The notes under the pieces are model-generated. The model made no database searches. It had not been told where the DNA came from and saw only the letters and a list, made by a program, of their open reading frames with translations. Positions 53,227-63,884 of a stretch of DNA of 64,000 bases are shown piece after piece. The position numbers were made by a program, and so were the translations under genes. The stretch comes from Amoebophrya sp. A120 (lineage: Eukaryota > Sar > Dinophyceae > Syndiniales > Amoebophryaceae), in NCBI GenBank assembly GCA_905178155.1, contig CAJINV010000012.1, forward strand, positions 2,395,407 to 2,459,406. Reading direction: 5' to 3'. Every line of letters starts with the position of its first letter. Positions within the stretch are counted from its first letter, which is position 1.

Positions 53227-56200
53227 TCATGCTGGTGCAAGGGAAACAATGATGTCTACTGGAAGATACTGGGCAGCCAACTGCTCGATATGCACACGAC
53301 GCGGCCGCTTATCGATATCATGTGTAGAAGTAGAGGTCGTACTGCAATCGAACATGACGACACGACAGAGAATCTCGGAGACTTCGTTTTGCAAGCTACT
53401 GGGGTGCGGTGGGGGCTCATCCTCCAGCTCGTTATTTCCTTTCTTTCCGTCTCCTTCTTCCAGAGGTGCCCGTGCCGCCTTCTCGTCGCCCGTTTTTATC
53501 CCGAGAAAGTTCGTGACGAGCTGCCACAGGTTCTGCAGAGTTGCGAACGACAATCGGCTGTACGTCGTGCTTAGGCACAGGGTTGTTCCTTCCTGCCCCG
53601 CACACGACGACCACGCCGAGCCTTGCTGTAATACGAGTTGCTGCGCACACTGATACAACGCGACCGCGAGGCCTTGCTTGCAGGTCCTCGGCGTGCTTCT
53701 GCTTCGAAGGGCTGGAAGTGTCTGCGTCCTCTGTGCGTCGTCTTTTTCAGTTGTAGTGGAAGATTTCGTCACGACCGTTGAGGAATGTGGACCGCTTATC
53801 AGATGACCAACATTTCCGGGCTTTGATGCCTCTACCACCCGGGAAGACAACGCCAGCCACTGAAGCCAAAACATGTTGCTCGAAGATCGGGCTCTGTTCT
53901 GCATCGAAAGAAATGCCTCTTGTTCTTCGTGCAACGGCAATAACACCGCTGCATACCCAATCCTTTGCACAAGATCGAGCCCGATTTTGAGGGGCTGTTT
54001 TCCTTTGGATGTGCTTTTCAAGTAGTAGCCTTGCCGGTCGTTCTCCATGCTCCTCGTGCGAGATGGTGGAGCACCAGGACCTACCAGCGCGGAGGTTCGC
54101 GTTACCACACTCGATGAACAAGTCGCTAAACACTGCTGCAACAGACCCACTGCAGCGCCGGGTGATGTGGTCCCTCGTGTTGGTCGTCGTGCTGCCGTGT
54201 TTTTAGAGAATAAACATAAAGCATCTTCCGCTGCACTTCTCGTCATGGCGTCTTGCTCTACTGGGTACTGAAGCTCCTCCTGCCACTCAACAACATGAAC
54301 ATTCTTTGGTTCGTTAGAACGAGCAGCAGTGATTAGCTCGCTAGAGCAGGTAGAGCCGAAAGAGGACGAAGGTGTGATGTTCTCGTCTGACACTCTGCTC
54401 GCCGCTAGAGTCCCCTGGTGAAGCGCCTCTCGATGCTGTTGAAGCCGCTTGTTCCCCTGAGGTGAAGCACCACCTACACCTGCTCCCGACGCACGACCGA
54501 AGTCCAAATTAGCTATGCTCCAGCACAGCCAGGTTGCGGTGTCGAGTAATTTCGGTCGAGTATCTTCTACTTCATCGTGCTTTATTTCCGATAATGCTCC
54601 TGCACAACTTCTAGCCTGTGCCTGTGACGCGCTGCGGCGCAGCGTCTCCTGCGCCAGCGCTTTTGTACAGCCCTCGACTTGTCGTTCCAGCAAGATCGCC
54701 AGGTCAGGTAGCGGTACTGGGGCAAGAGCATGGTGACTTATTGCTGACCCAGGAACAGAGCAAGCTCCGTCCTCTGAGCTACCTACTTCCACCAAGCTCG
54801 GCCACCGCCGGACCGACAACTGCGCGTCCACGGCAAGGGTTACAGCCTGCTTGAAATCCGACCATTCCGCGCTCATACTTTCGTCCTCGCGGGGACACTC
54901 ACTTGAGAAAAGGCCGAAAGAGCTCGTTGGGCTGAAGCTGCAGTTCCGCAGATTCCAACCACTGTTCAACCTCAATATCCTTGAACAAACAGCATCAATC
55001 ACTGCTGCTAGCTCCTCTGGGTGCCTATTTTTCAAACCGGAAGCTATGCTCAGCGCGTCGCGGCTGCGGAGCTGCTGTTGCTGCTGGGGGTAATGGTAGC
55101 ATGGTACTTGTTCTAAAGCGCGGGTGGACAAAGGCTCAGCAGCACCCGAGTTAGCGCCGGCCAGATTGAAGTAGATATCGCCTTCGCTATCATGCTGCCC
55201 CGTCGTACTACTGGCACCAGTAGCTTTTCCCAGGTTCAAAGTCCGTAGAAACAGTTCGTCCAACTGTTCTCGCGTTGTCTTATTCGATGATGACGCCGTG
55301 TATACTAGCTGTCGTCCAGTTTCAGGCGAAAGCCTTGTCGAAAGAGTCGTCCCTGCTTCCACCTGCGGAACCCGAACCTGTTCTTCCAAAGCCGCACTGA
55401 TTCTGGCCAATAACGAGACTTGTCGAACGTCCCTCCGCAAAAATGGGCACTGGACTGCGTCACGCAAGAATTTTTCCACAATTTGTGCTGACGAGTCACT
55501 TCCGTGGCTCCAGTGGTGCTGTTCGATGCGCTTGTACTGGGCATTAGCAGTTGCACCGCAACTTCTACCGTTGATCTTACCGTCACTGCCCCAAGCTTCC
55601 AGCTCCAACCCTTGTAAAATTCCGGTGAGCAGATTCAAACGACAGTGGGTCCCCACAAACTTCTGCAAATCAACTGCAGCTAGGACCTTGTAGACTGAGG
55701 GGAGATAGTAGCCATAGGGTGCGTGGAGAAGCAAGCGATCGCGATCCTTCGCCTTGTCGCTGCTATCACTTTTTTCTCCATCAATCACGACCGTTGTCGC
55801 ACCGTAATAGGCCTCTGCAAACAGTGCCGGCTTTCCAAGCAGGGTCGGAAACCATTCGACAATCGGCAACACCTTCTCGAGCGCGAAACTTCGCAGCGCA
55901 GCGTGGTGCGGCAGCTTTGCGGCAGCCCACAGGATTTGCGGCAGCCTGGTTTGCTTGAACTCAAGATAATTTTTAGTTTGTGGAAATAAAGCATGATCTT
56001 CAGCAGCGGTGCCCCTCGTACTTCCAGTGCCTCTATCGTCGTCTCCACGACTTCTACCTTGTTCTCTCAAAATCCTAGCCGGCCACCGCTTCCTGGCTTC
56101 CTGACAGAGCCTTTCAATCAGAAAATCCACATGCTCGTCCGAGAACGTGAAGGGCTATCCTGTGCAAAAGTATCGTACTCGTAGTAATTGCATTTATGCA

Positions 56201-58670
56201 TTACAAATCTCTTTTTCAAGCTAAATCAGCATTACAAATTTAATTTGTAATGCTGGGGTAATTTGTAACGCAAATCTATACGACTACGATCCTTTTGCGG
56301 TCCATACGGGCCGGAGTTTCGCGAACCCGAAAAAGCAATCGACAACGTCGTCAGCATTCATCGTGGAGATAAAACGTAGAGGATCTTGATCTTCCATTTC
56401 TGGGGTGTAGTTCCTCGGTCTCTCGGTAGAAGTAGTTTCACCCCCGCGTTCTTGTTCAGTAGCTCCCGCATTGTCCTCCTCCAGCGCCATGCTCTTGATC
56501 CCATCTGTCGATGGTGTTTTTGTTGTGTCTGTGGAGTCGGTGGTGTCGAAGTGTGGTCCGACAAGACCTTCATTTATTTCCGGTGCAGACGGTGGAAAAA
56601 ATTTCGCTAACAGTACGTCCGCAACGATTGGGTTCTCCTTTGCGAGCAATCCGCAGGCAAATACGATTCTCGCCACATCCCTGGCGTTCCATTCGGTTAA
56701 ACAGACACTGTCAATGTCCAGCGAGAGCTTGCGGAGCACAAGGTCGAATAGTTTTTTGTTGGTGTAGGTCCGGGGAGGCGGAGGGCGTTCTGATAGTATG
56801 GTGTTAATGTTATCCAAAGCTGTACTTCTCATCGCTGCGGACGAGCTGCCCCGCCCGGGGGCATGATTTGTTGTTCTCGAAGAATTCGCTGCAGTTGCAG
56901 TTGTAGAAGTTGTTGCCCCACTGCAACTTGCAGGTGTACTAGTACATGCTGAAGTGCCGGAAACTGCAAGCTTGACGACCTCAGAGAACAGGTTTGCCAG
57001 GTCCCGCGTCTTGCGCCAAATATTTTTGCGTTCTTGGGGTGGTGGTTGCTCCTCGCTTAGAGCTTTCACACCCGTTAGCATGAGAAGTGGCGAATTTGTA
57101 GTGAATTTTGCATGACAAAGTGCAGATGAGTCCGCCGGGACGTTGTCCCTCTTGCCCTTCTGGGAAGTGGGTTCTGCACACCGACCGCGGAACCCACTTC
57201 TAGACATGGCCTGGGCGTCGTTCTTTGCCCATATCTTTTCGTCTCCCTGTGCTCGCATAAGGGCACAACACTGCAACAGCCACAGCAAAGACGCCAAACA
57301 TAAGGGCTCCGGAGCACATACAATTAGGCAAGACGAAGGCGCGAAAGCAAGGGCGAAAGGACCAGGCCGAGGGCTTTGACGCATCTATCCGGCAGGCGCG
57401 TGAACTCTCCCGGTCTTTTCGGCAGAATATAGGCGGGCTGAGGGCAGCAGAGGGCGCTTGTCTTTTCCCCTCGGCGCCAATTCCTAGGGCCTATTTGCGG
57501 ACTTTTTTGGGCACTTTTCTGCGCTAAAGTTTGCCTATCGCGGTCGAAAAGGGGCGCCCGGTGAATTTTGGGGTGAATTTTGAAAAGGGCGCCAGTGAAT
57601 TTTGAAATCCGGCTCCTGTTCAAAATTCGCTAGCGCATGGGAAACTCCGGGTTTTGCGGCTTCAGAAAAGTGTCCCAAAAACAACAACCTTCAAAATTCA
57701 CCAAGAGAATTCTTGACCTGGGAGCCACGTCGAAAAAGAGTTTCTCCGGAGGCAAAAACACACCTGGGGAGTTGTAAGCCGAGCACAGCAGGCGAAGCAA
57801 GCCAGTGCCCGTGGCCGAGTCGTGCCTTCCCTTTCACCCGAGGCTACTCCCAGATATCCAATTCCAAGCCACGACCGCAACTCATGAGAGCGCACGCGTT
57901 GAACTAGTGCCCCTGTGTTCAGGCGTCGCCCTCCGTCCCTTTCGACCATTCCGGAGAGGCACTTCTGAGGCAGACGCGCAGAAGAATAAGAGCCCCCCGA
58001 TCCACCTTCTCTGGTCGTTAAATACGCACTACACAGCCCGGCGGGCCCTCGAAAGACCACTTCTCTCGGTCCCGCAAGCGCCACCACGCGATGAGCAGCC
58101 CTCCGCGCTGTGTGGGATGCTTGGGCTCGTGTCCATACGCAGCGCACTTCTCTTTTAACTAAATGTAAATGCAAGCCATGCAATACAAATTCACTGCAAA
58201 TTCACCCTTATGTACGCTATCGACCGTTGAAGACATAAACATAGGTCCCGCGTCTTGCGCCAAATATTTTTGCGTCGTTCTTGGGCTGGTGGCTCCTCCT
58301 CGCTAGGCTGCGGTTCCGAAACTGCATGCGTTTTATCTGCATGTCCAGGTGGACCGCAAGCACTGCTGCTCCACCAGCATGAAGACAATTCTGGCTGCCG
58401 GTAGTAGGTACTTAGCACGTCCACCAGCAGGCGTTTTCTCCGGTTGCGGTCGGCAGTGGCGTTAGTCTTCGGTATCTTCCGCAACGTGTTTCGCAAAGCG
58501 TGCAAACACTCCGCTGCGGTGGCGTAGCTGGGGACTTCTACACGACCATGGCCGCTGGTGCTAGTGGTAGACGCGAATTTGCTCGTCGTGCAATAGACCG
58601 CGCTGGATGTAGTTGCAGTCCCTGTCCCTCCGCCTGTGCTGGTGCGAACAGGGTTAACCAGGCTCTTCAT
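53227..58670 (-). CDS. 1347-residue OPR/FASTK-like helical-repeat protein
   Basis: Exons 58670-58244, 56999-56307 and 56150-53227 total exactly 1348 codons. Helical motifs recur: LTEWNARDVARIVFACGLLA, STMNADDVVDCFFGFAKLRP, LEFKQTRLPQILWAAAKLPH, ATWLCWSIANLDF and FATLQNLWQLVTNFLG. The A/S-x-x-x-W-A-x-A-K-L pattern is typical of octotricopeptide (OPR), heptatricopeptide or FAST-type organellar RNA-binding repeats, so organelle RNA processing is the best guess. Long Ser/Thr/Gln-rich loops separate repeats. An alternative start inside the 57-58-kb insertion (57384, MRQSPRPGPFALAFAPSSCL) has a signal-like sequence. The true 5' end is uncertain, since the frame is open upstream of 58670 to a TAA near 58749. 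Confidence 0.65.
56156..56306 (+). mobile_element. Introner element, family F1
   Basis: Left TATCCTGTGCAAAAG, right CCTTTTGCGGTCCATA. Flanks AGGGC and CGGGC. Removal joins FGFAKLRP to FTFSDEHV. Confidence 0.9.
57000..57057. repeat. 58-nt direct repeat flanking a 1.2-kb insertion (left copy)
   Basis: Begins GGTCCCGCGTCTTGCGCC, encoding (minus strand) SEEQPPPQERKNIWRKTRDL. The other copy, 58244-58304, has one extra codon and a few substitutions (SEEEPPAQERRKNIWRKTRD). Confidence 0.85.
57058..58243. mobile_element. 1.2-kb intron-like insertion with a 58-nt exon duplication
   Basis: The inner flanks carry related inverted segments: GCGAATTTGTAGTGAATTTT near 57090, and the complement of GCAATACAAATTCACTGC near 58180. 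Removing it with one repeat copy keeps the frame (WRKTRDL-ANLFSEVV). The interior has TGAATTTTGAAA repeats near 57560-57610 and a signal-peptide-like ORF. It could be a large introner with an unusually long duplication, or a duplicated alternative first exon. Confidence 0.55.
58244..58304. repeat. 58-61-nt direct repeat flanking a 1.2-kb insertion (right copy)
   Basis: Counterpart of 57000-57057 with a 3-nt insertion. Both copies stay in the same reading frame, which suggests both were or are coding. Confidence 0.85.
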
Positions 58671-59392
58671 GGTGGAAAAGATCGAGGAAACCCCCTTCAA
58701 CTTCTTGTTTCTCGTCGCAGTAGAAAGTCGTGGCTGTTCTTTCTGTTAGACTTTTCCAGGCACAAGGCATCCCGCGGGCCACGACAAGTCCTAACTTTCA
58801 CCACCAGCAGCGAGAACAAGCTGTAAAACTTTTATGACTGTTGATGAGAAAATAAAAAGTAAAAGTCAATCATCTAGCTATGCCTTTAGCTTTACGCTTG
58901 CTCGTGCATGTGCAAGGACAAGTACTTAAAGTGATCGGCTCGCGGTCGGTGAATTCAACTTATTTTTTTTTGCTTTGCGGTTCTAGATCTTGAGCACCTA
59001 GTGCTCAAAGACGATCGTCATGATGTTCATACAGTGGGAAGACTTCGTCCGCTGGTGAAGGAACACGAACACGTCCTCTAATGCGGAAAAAAAAAGTCTT
59101 CGTCACAAAAGAAATCAAAGCAGGAGGCACCACCTCCCCAAGTGAAGTTATTCCTTTCTGTACTTTTTCCAAAATTAGTTCCAAAAAGAAGCACCCAAAT
59201 ACTTCTTTGCAAACTTCGTTCTTGAAGTTGTTTATTCGGTGTGATAAGGTACTATTCTGTTCTGTATTCTCGGAAGTTGTAACATGTTCTTGAACAAAAT
59301 CAAAATGGAAGTTGTTCTCACTCAGATATTCTCAAAGAGAAAGACAAGTTGGTTCGTGAGAACTTGTGCGAAGAACTTAATTCCCGTCTCTG
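58671..59392. other. Intergenic region
   Basis: No supported ORF and no element ends. A TAGATCTTGAGCACCTAGTGCTCAAGA-like inverted repeat (TTGAGCACCTAGTGCTCAA, near 58990) is visible. Confidence 0.45.
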
Positions 59393-61317
59393 TCACGCTT
59401 TCATGGCCGGATCCATATCCAGCATTTTCATCGCCTCCGCCAACGCAAAATCTGCTTCTTGCGACACCCGTTCCAGGGATTTACCCTCAAAATCCGCCTC
59501 GTATTCTATCACACCAAAAAGTGTTAACGTTAACGGAATTTGTGATGCAGCAGTGCATCACCAAACATGCCAAAATTTGTAATGCATAGCATGCATATTG
59601 GGCTACATTTGTGATGCTTGACTGCAATCTGTGAAAACCGTTAACGTTAACGCTTTTGCTTGTGATATATTCCTCGTCAGTCGTATACTCGGACGAGGAA
59701 TCGGACCTGTAAATAGTATGTGATTGGACTTGGAATAAATTTGGTTTTCATGATCGTACTTTTGTTTGTAATAGTAATATCTAGTTGTGCTATACTGGCA
59801 TACAAGGAGCATCGGCAACATGGCTGAAGATGAAGCAAGTCGAGTCCACTGTCATGCGCGAACTGCAAGACAAAAACCGGCCAAAACAACATCGACAGCT
59901 ACCCGGCTCCGTTCAGCTTCATGTTAGCCAGGACCTCTTTAAATTTCGCCTCCCTTTCTTCCCTTGTCAGCTCCCGCTTGCTTTCTCCACCCGAACCGTT
60001 CCCGCCACAGAAATCTTGCACCGACTGGTCTTCATCTCCGGGTGAGCAGGTGCTGTTATTAGAAAAGCAAGGTGTGGAAAAAACAAGGCACAGTAGGTGT
60101 AGTTCCGTATGCATATGCATTTTAAGATTTTGCCTTACTCGAACTCTGAATAAACAATGCAAATCAAATTACGCATCAACATTTTTCTTGCTACTATCCG
60201 TATGAAAATCGGCAACTTCATGCACGTTTGAGGATATGATCATGAACAAACCATCGGCACCTGTAGCAAAATATCGTATAAATATTTTTTACCTCCCTCC
60301 TCCTCCACCAACTGTGCTGCTTTCCATCTTTTCCTGCTCGCTCTTGCTCTTGTTCTCCGCCAGTAAGTTCTTTAAATCGTCCAAGACGGTTGTCTATGCA
60401 TTGCAAATATGTCTGGGTCTGGAAACTTGTGATGCAAGGGAGGGAATAGTGAAAGCACTGTAATGCGCTGCCCAGCATGAAAAGTTTTGCCGTGGTTCTG
60501 AGTTGCGTACTCCGCATGAGAAGCTGCGTTTTTGCATGACAGGCAAGAAGAGGAGGTCTTCGCGGCCACGCAATACAGAGCTCAGTGTCATGCCAGACTA
60601 GCATGACAAATCTCGCAATCTCCCACAGCCAGACCCAGATACATTTGCAGTTGATATAGTCTTCGGGTCTATCTCCCCCGCCTTCTTTCTGTCCGCGTAG
60701 GCTTGCGCGGATTTTGGGGAAATGGTGGGCTGTAACACCGATGCGCCAGACCGGTATTGGAGAATTAGCTCCTCTTGCTGGATGAGCAAGAGGTCTAAGA
60801 ACTCACCCTGTTGTTCCTGCGAAAGCTGGCTAATGAGTTCGCGGAAGACTTCGGAGTCCGAGATTTGGAGGCACCCTGGTTTAAAGTTCGATTGGTGGAG
60901 GTTTCTCATGCAGAAAACACAATTGAGCAATCATCTGTCATGCAAGTAGTTCCGATAAAGAAATTGAAATTTCGGGCATCTTCGTGAGTCATACCTTCGT
61001 CTATCTTTTCCTCTATTTCCTCCACACTGTAGGCTGGCTTCTTTTTCTTCTTCTTTGGCGGGTCGCCTGGTCGTCTCTTTCTCTTTTTCTTTCCATCTAT
61101 CACAAGGAAAAGCGCTAAGGTTAACGATTACAGTCATGCATCACAAATGTAGCCCAATATGCATGATATGCATGACAAATTCTGGCACGTCAGTCTTGTG
61201 ATGCATTTCTGCATCACAAATTCCGTTAAAGTTAACACTTTTTCCTGTGATACCATCCCGTGTACGCCTAGACTCCTCGTCCGGGCGCGGTCGGGCTTTG
61301 CTCTGGGCTTCGCCCAT
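59393..61317 (-). CDS. Charged coiled-coil-like protein with mixed GT-AG introns and introners
   Basis: Downstream exons 60909-60657, 60389-60293, 60052-59903, 59706-59668 and 59501-59393 total exactly 216 codons from the Met at 60909. Upstream exons 61317-61253 and 61092 to about 60955 give MGEAQSKARPRP (an N-myristoylation-like start), a Lys/Arg tract (KKKRKRRPG) and SVEEIEEKIDEGMTHEDARN. The join between 60955 and 60909 is unresolved. The body is helical and acidic/Gln-rich (VFRELISQLSQEQQGEFLDL, VLDDLKNLLAENKSKSEQEK, TREEREAKFKEVLANMKLNG). The tail is EGKSLERVSQEADFALAEAM. Introns 59707-59902 and 60053-60292 are GT-AG. Family not recognised; nuclear or membrane-associated are both possible. 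Confidence 0.6.
59507..59667. mobile_element. Introner element, family F6
   Basis: Left TATCACACCAAAAAGTGTTA, right AACGCTTTTGCTTGTGATA. Direct repeat TATTC. Removal joins EYTTDEE to YEADFEG. Confidence 0.93.
59707..59902 (-). other. Canonical GT-AG intron
   Basis: Minus strand GTAGCTGTCG ... TATTTACAG. Keeps the frame (NGAG-SDSSSEY). Confidence 0.7.
60053..60292 (-). other. Canonical GT-AG intron
   Basis: Minus strand GTAAAAAATA ... TTCTAATAACAG. Keeps the frame (GGGGGS-TCSPGDE). Confidence 0.65.
60395..60656. mobile_element. Introner element, family F2
   Basis: Left TATGCATTGCAAATATGTC, right ATACATTTGCAGTTGATA. Flanks TTGTC and TAGTC. Removal joins GEIDPKT to TVLDDLK. Confidence 0.87.
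61098..61252. mobile_element. Introner element, family F6
   Basis: Left TATCACAAGGAAAAGCGC, right ACACTTTTTCCTGTGATA. Direct repeat CCATC. Removal joins RRTRDG to KKKRKRR. Confidence 0.92.
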
Positions 61318-62276
61318 AATAATCCTGGGTAGAAGAAAGGACGAAAATAAAGGGTAAGGCAGGGTGTCGAAACAAAATTTAGAAATGTAGTCTCGCTTTT
61401 TTAGTACAACTTCCGGAGCGGTGTTGCTTAGCTGGACAACGCTAGCGCGGTGGCCGCATCGGCCTTGTTGATCAGGTGCGTTTGAAGAAATTCGAGTTTC
61501 AAAATCGCAAAAAAGTCGGAAAAACGACGCACGGTCCTCGCAAACACGTGAAAATAATGAATCGGCTTCCTCATGATCATGGTTGTCGCACTCATCGGAA
61601 TCATGTGAAACAAAGCACGGATCATCTTCGCGGCGCCCGTTGTTGATGTTGTTCCTTGTACAAGACAGCAGGGATGATCCACAAGTATGATCGTCATCGG
61701 CCGCCACTAGGTTGTACCACCTATTGAACATATTTTCTTCATAAGGACGACGAGCGGGAAACGTGCATTGCGTTGCAGCCGCACAAGGATGCAGAAGAAG
61801 TTCTGTTCTTGTCGGAGCAACTCTACTCGTCTAACGCCAAAACACCACTGCCTGAAGTTTAGACGGAAACTCCATCAGTTACCATCAACAAGGAACAAGA
61901 TACACAAATTCATAGTGCTGTATTCTCAATAAATTGTGTACCGTAATGAATGATCATCCGCCGCCGGACTCGTGGTCCATCTGGGAAGTGCCTCTTCATC
62001 CCATGGTAGCAACATAAATTTTTCAAATAAATTTGTCAGCACTCAACAAGCTAGAGCTAAAACTTCTTTGACAACTTGTTTATCTTTTCAAAGCTGGCTC
62101 TGTATAGCACCACTACTACTTCGCAGCTACGACCAGATCGTGAAGGGAGAAATGCAACCGATGCATGATTGTTGCGCCGGCGTTCTTGCTGACCTCGTCT
62201 CGTGCGTATTATCGTACTCTTCTTGTTTGTACCCGCACCAGTGCCAGTGGTCCTCTCTTCAAAGAGGAAGGTGGTG
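61318..62276. other. Upstream region; open frame to 61731 of uncertain status
   Basis: The frame of the 61317 start is open upstream to 61731 (MFNRWYNLVAADDDH...). That extension is Asp/Asn/Ser-rich without motifs, so I did not include it. 61732-62276 holds nothing that I can support. Confidence 0.4.
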
Positions 62277-62621
62277 CTAACGTCGGTTTGTAGGCCTCCT
62301 CATAGCTGTTGCTGTCGTCCCATGTTGACACCAGACTGCGTCATTGATCCCCCCTCCAGCAACGGGAGCAGCAGCTAAGTAACCACAAGTTGTACGTCCT
62401 CCAGCTCCAATGCTTCGCCCTGGCGCTGCATTAAACAACAAGTCGAGAATGCTATATTTCAACAACATACGACACAGACACTTAAACCTATACGACGGTG
62501 CAACACTCCAGACTGAATACGTGTAGTGGGCTCCTACCCTGGGGGTCGTTTCCTTAAGTTCGTACAGTTCGTGGCTCAGTTTTTTCATATCTCTACTTAC
62601 GGAAGTGTCAAAGGGCAACAT
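62277..62621 (-). CDS. Possible very small protein with a GT-AG intron
   Basis: The ATG at 62621 gives MLPFDTSVSRDMKKLSHELY then ELKETTPR, followed by a GTAGGAGCC donor. A plausible acceptor, TTTAATGCAG near 62433, would continue RQGEALELEDVQLVVT and stop, for 44 residues. The unspliced frame continues to 62277 but loses protein character after the donor. Start and end are tentative. Confidence 0.3.
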   Translation of the reverse strand: MLPFDTSVSRDMKKLSHELYELKETTPRVGAHYTYSVWSVAPSYRFKCLCRMLLKYSILDLLFNAAPGRSIGAGGRTTCGYLAAAPVAGGGINDAVWCQHGTTATAMRRPTNRR

Positions 62622-63282
62622 GTTTGCCGGATTTTTAGAAAATCAAACCGAGCCAAACTTTGCAGCTTTCTGTAATTGAAACGCACTGAAAATGCGTATA
62701 CTACTAAGCGATCAAGAGCAGCATCGCGACTGCCTCTGCTAGGGCAAGCAGTGGATATTACTAGAAGGTGTGTGGTATAGTCCTCGTGGCCGCTAGTAAT
62801 AGCAATAGCATTATCTTTTCGCCTGCTTAATGGCTTTTCTTTTCAAATTTATAAGTAATTTCTTTCTAACGTAAATCAAAATCTGTACTGAATCATCCTA
62901 GTAGTAGTTCTACGAGGATGTAGATGATGTCGATACAGTGCGTGGAATTCTTCCTAGAACTCCCCGCGGTAAAAACAAGTGTTAAAAGTCGCTCGCTGAA
63001 ACTAATTTGGATATACAACTGTGTTGACTTTCACTTTCTGTACTGTTCCAGAAGCGCAGCATTGCTTCTCAAGAACATTCATCGGTAGTTGCTTGCATGA
63101 GTACATGCAAGTATAATAAAATCATCATCATGGTCATCTCTGATACTTACTTCCACCAACTTCGGCCCACAAATCCACGATTGCAGATTCTGCGTGTAGA
63201 TAAATCGTGCCCAGTCTTCAAGTCCTCCTCCTGGTGGTCCTGTCCGTATTCACGTTGTTCGTCGTCTTCCAGTTCCAACTCG
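62622..63282. other. Intergenic region
   Basis: No supported features. Confidence 0.45.
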
Positions 63283-63884
63283 TTACTCGTTATCGCTCTC
63301 ATGAATGGCAGTCAACTGCTCGCCATTCAGCATGTCCTCGCTTTTTGACATGATCGACGTCGTCCCGTGATAATTACAGCTGTTCCCGGCTAGCATCTGC
63401 TCTACAGAAGTTCCAGTCGAAGCTGTTGTAGTTGTCACCTGCAACTCTAGCAACGAGTGCTCACTCCCGAGAATTCCGCCTGGACTGGAGCTGGGGGTCG
63501 CGGCGGTCTCTCCCGCAGACACATCCACCGCCGGAATGACGTATCAAATGCAAACATCCCTGGATGTCTGGAAACTTCCACTTGTGATGCAAGGAAGGGA
63601 ATAGGGCGCGCACTGTAATGCGCAGTCAAGCATGGCAAGTTTTTCCATGGTTCTGCGTTGCGTACCCCGCATGAGAAATAGCTGTGTTTTTGCATGACAG
63701 GCAAGAGGAGCTCTACTTTGTGGCCACGCAACACAGATTTCAGAGTCAGGCCGGGCTAGCATGACAAATCTCGTCGCAATCTCCCAGACGTCCAGGGATA
63801 TTTGCATTTGATACGACGGCTTTTTCGTTGAGAGTGCTGTCGTGGGTGTAGTTCATCAACAAATTATTGTCCCGGTTGTGCAAT
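63283..63884 (-). CDS. C-terminal exons of a gene entering from the right edge
   Basis: Visible exons are 63884-63814 (NRDNNLLMNYTHDSTLNEK) and 63536-63283, which continue VVPAVDVSAGETAAT to a stop after LTAIHESDNE. Ser/Thr-rich and acidic; probably a disordered tail. An F1 introner begins immediately upstream and runs off the window. Confidence 0.55.
63542..63813. mobile_element. Introner element, F2 variant
   Basis: Left TATCAAATGCAAACATCCCT, right AGGGATATTTGCATTTGATA. The usual GTCTGGGTCTGGAA has become CCCTGGATGTCTGGAA, with a matching change at the other end, so the stem is preserved. Flanks TGACG and CGACG. Confidence 0.87.

Noticed and set aside
60905-60956. A 50-bp micro-introner joining the two halves of the 59-61-kb gene
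   Set aside because: It contains CATGAGAAAC-type introner words but lacks TAT/ATA ends and a direct repeat, and no cut restores the frame convincingly; left as unresolved.
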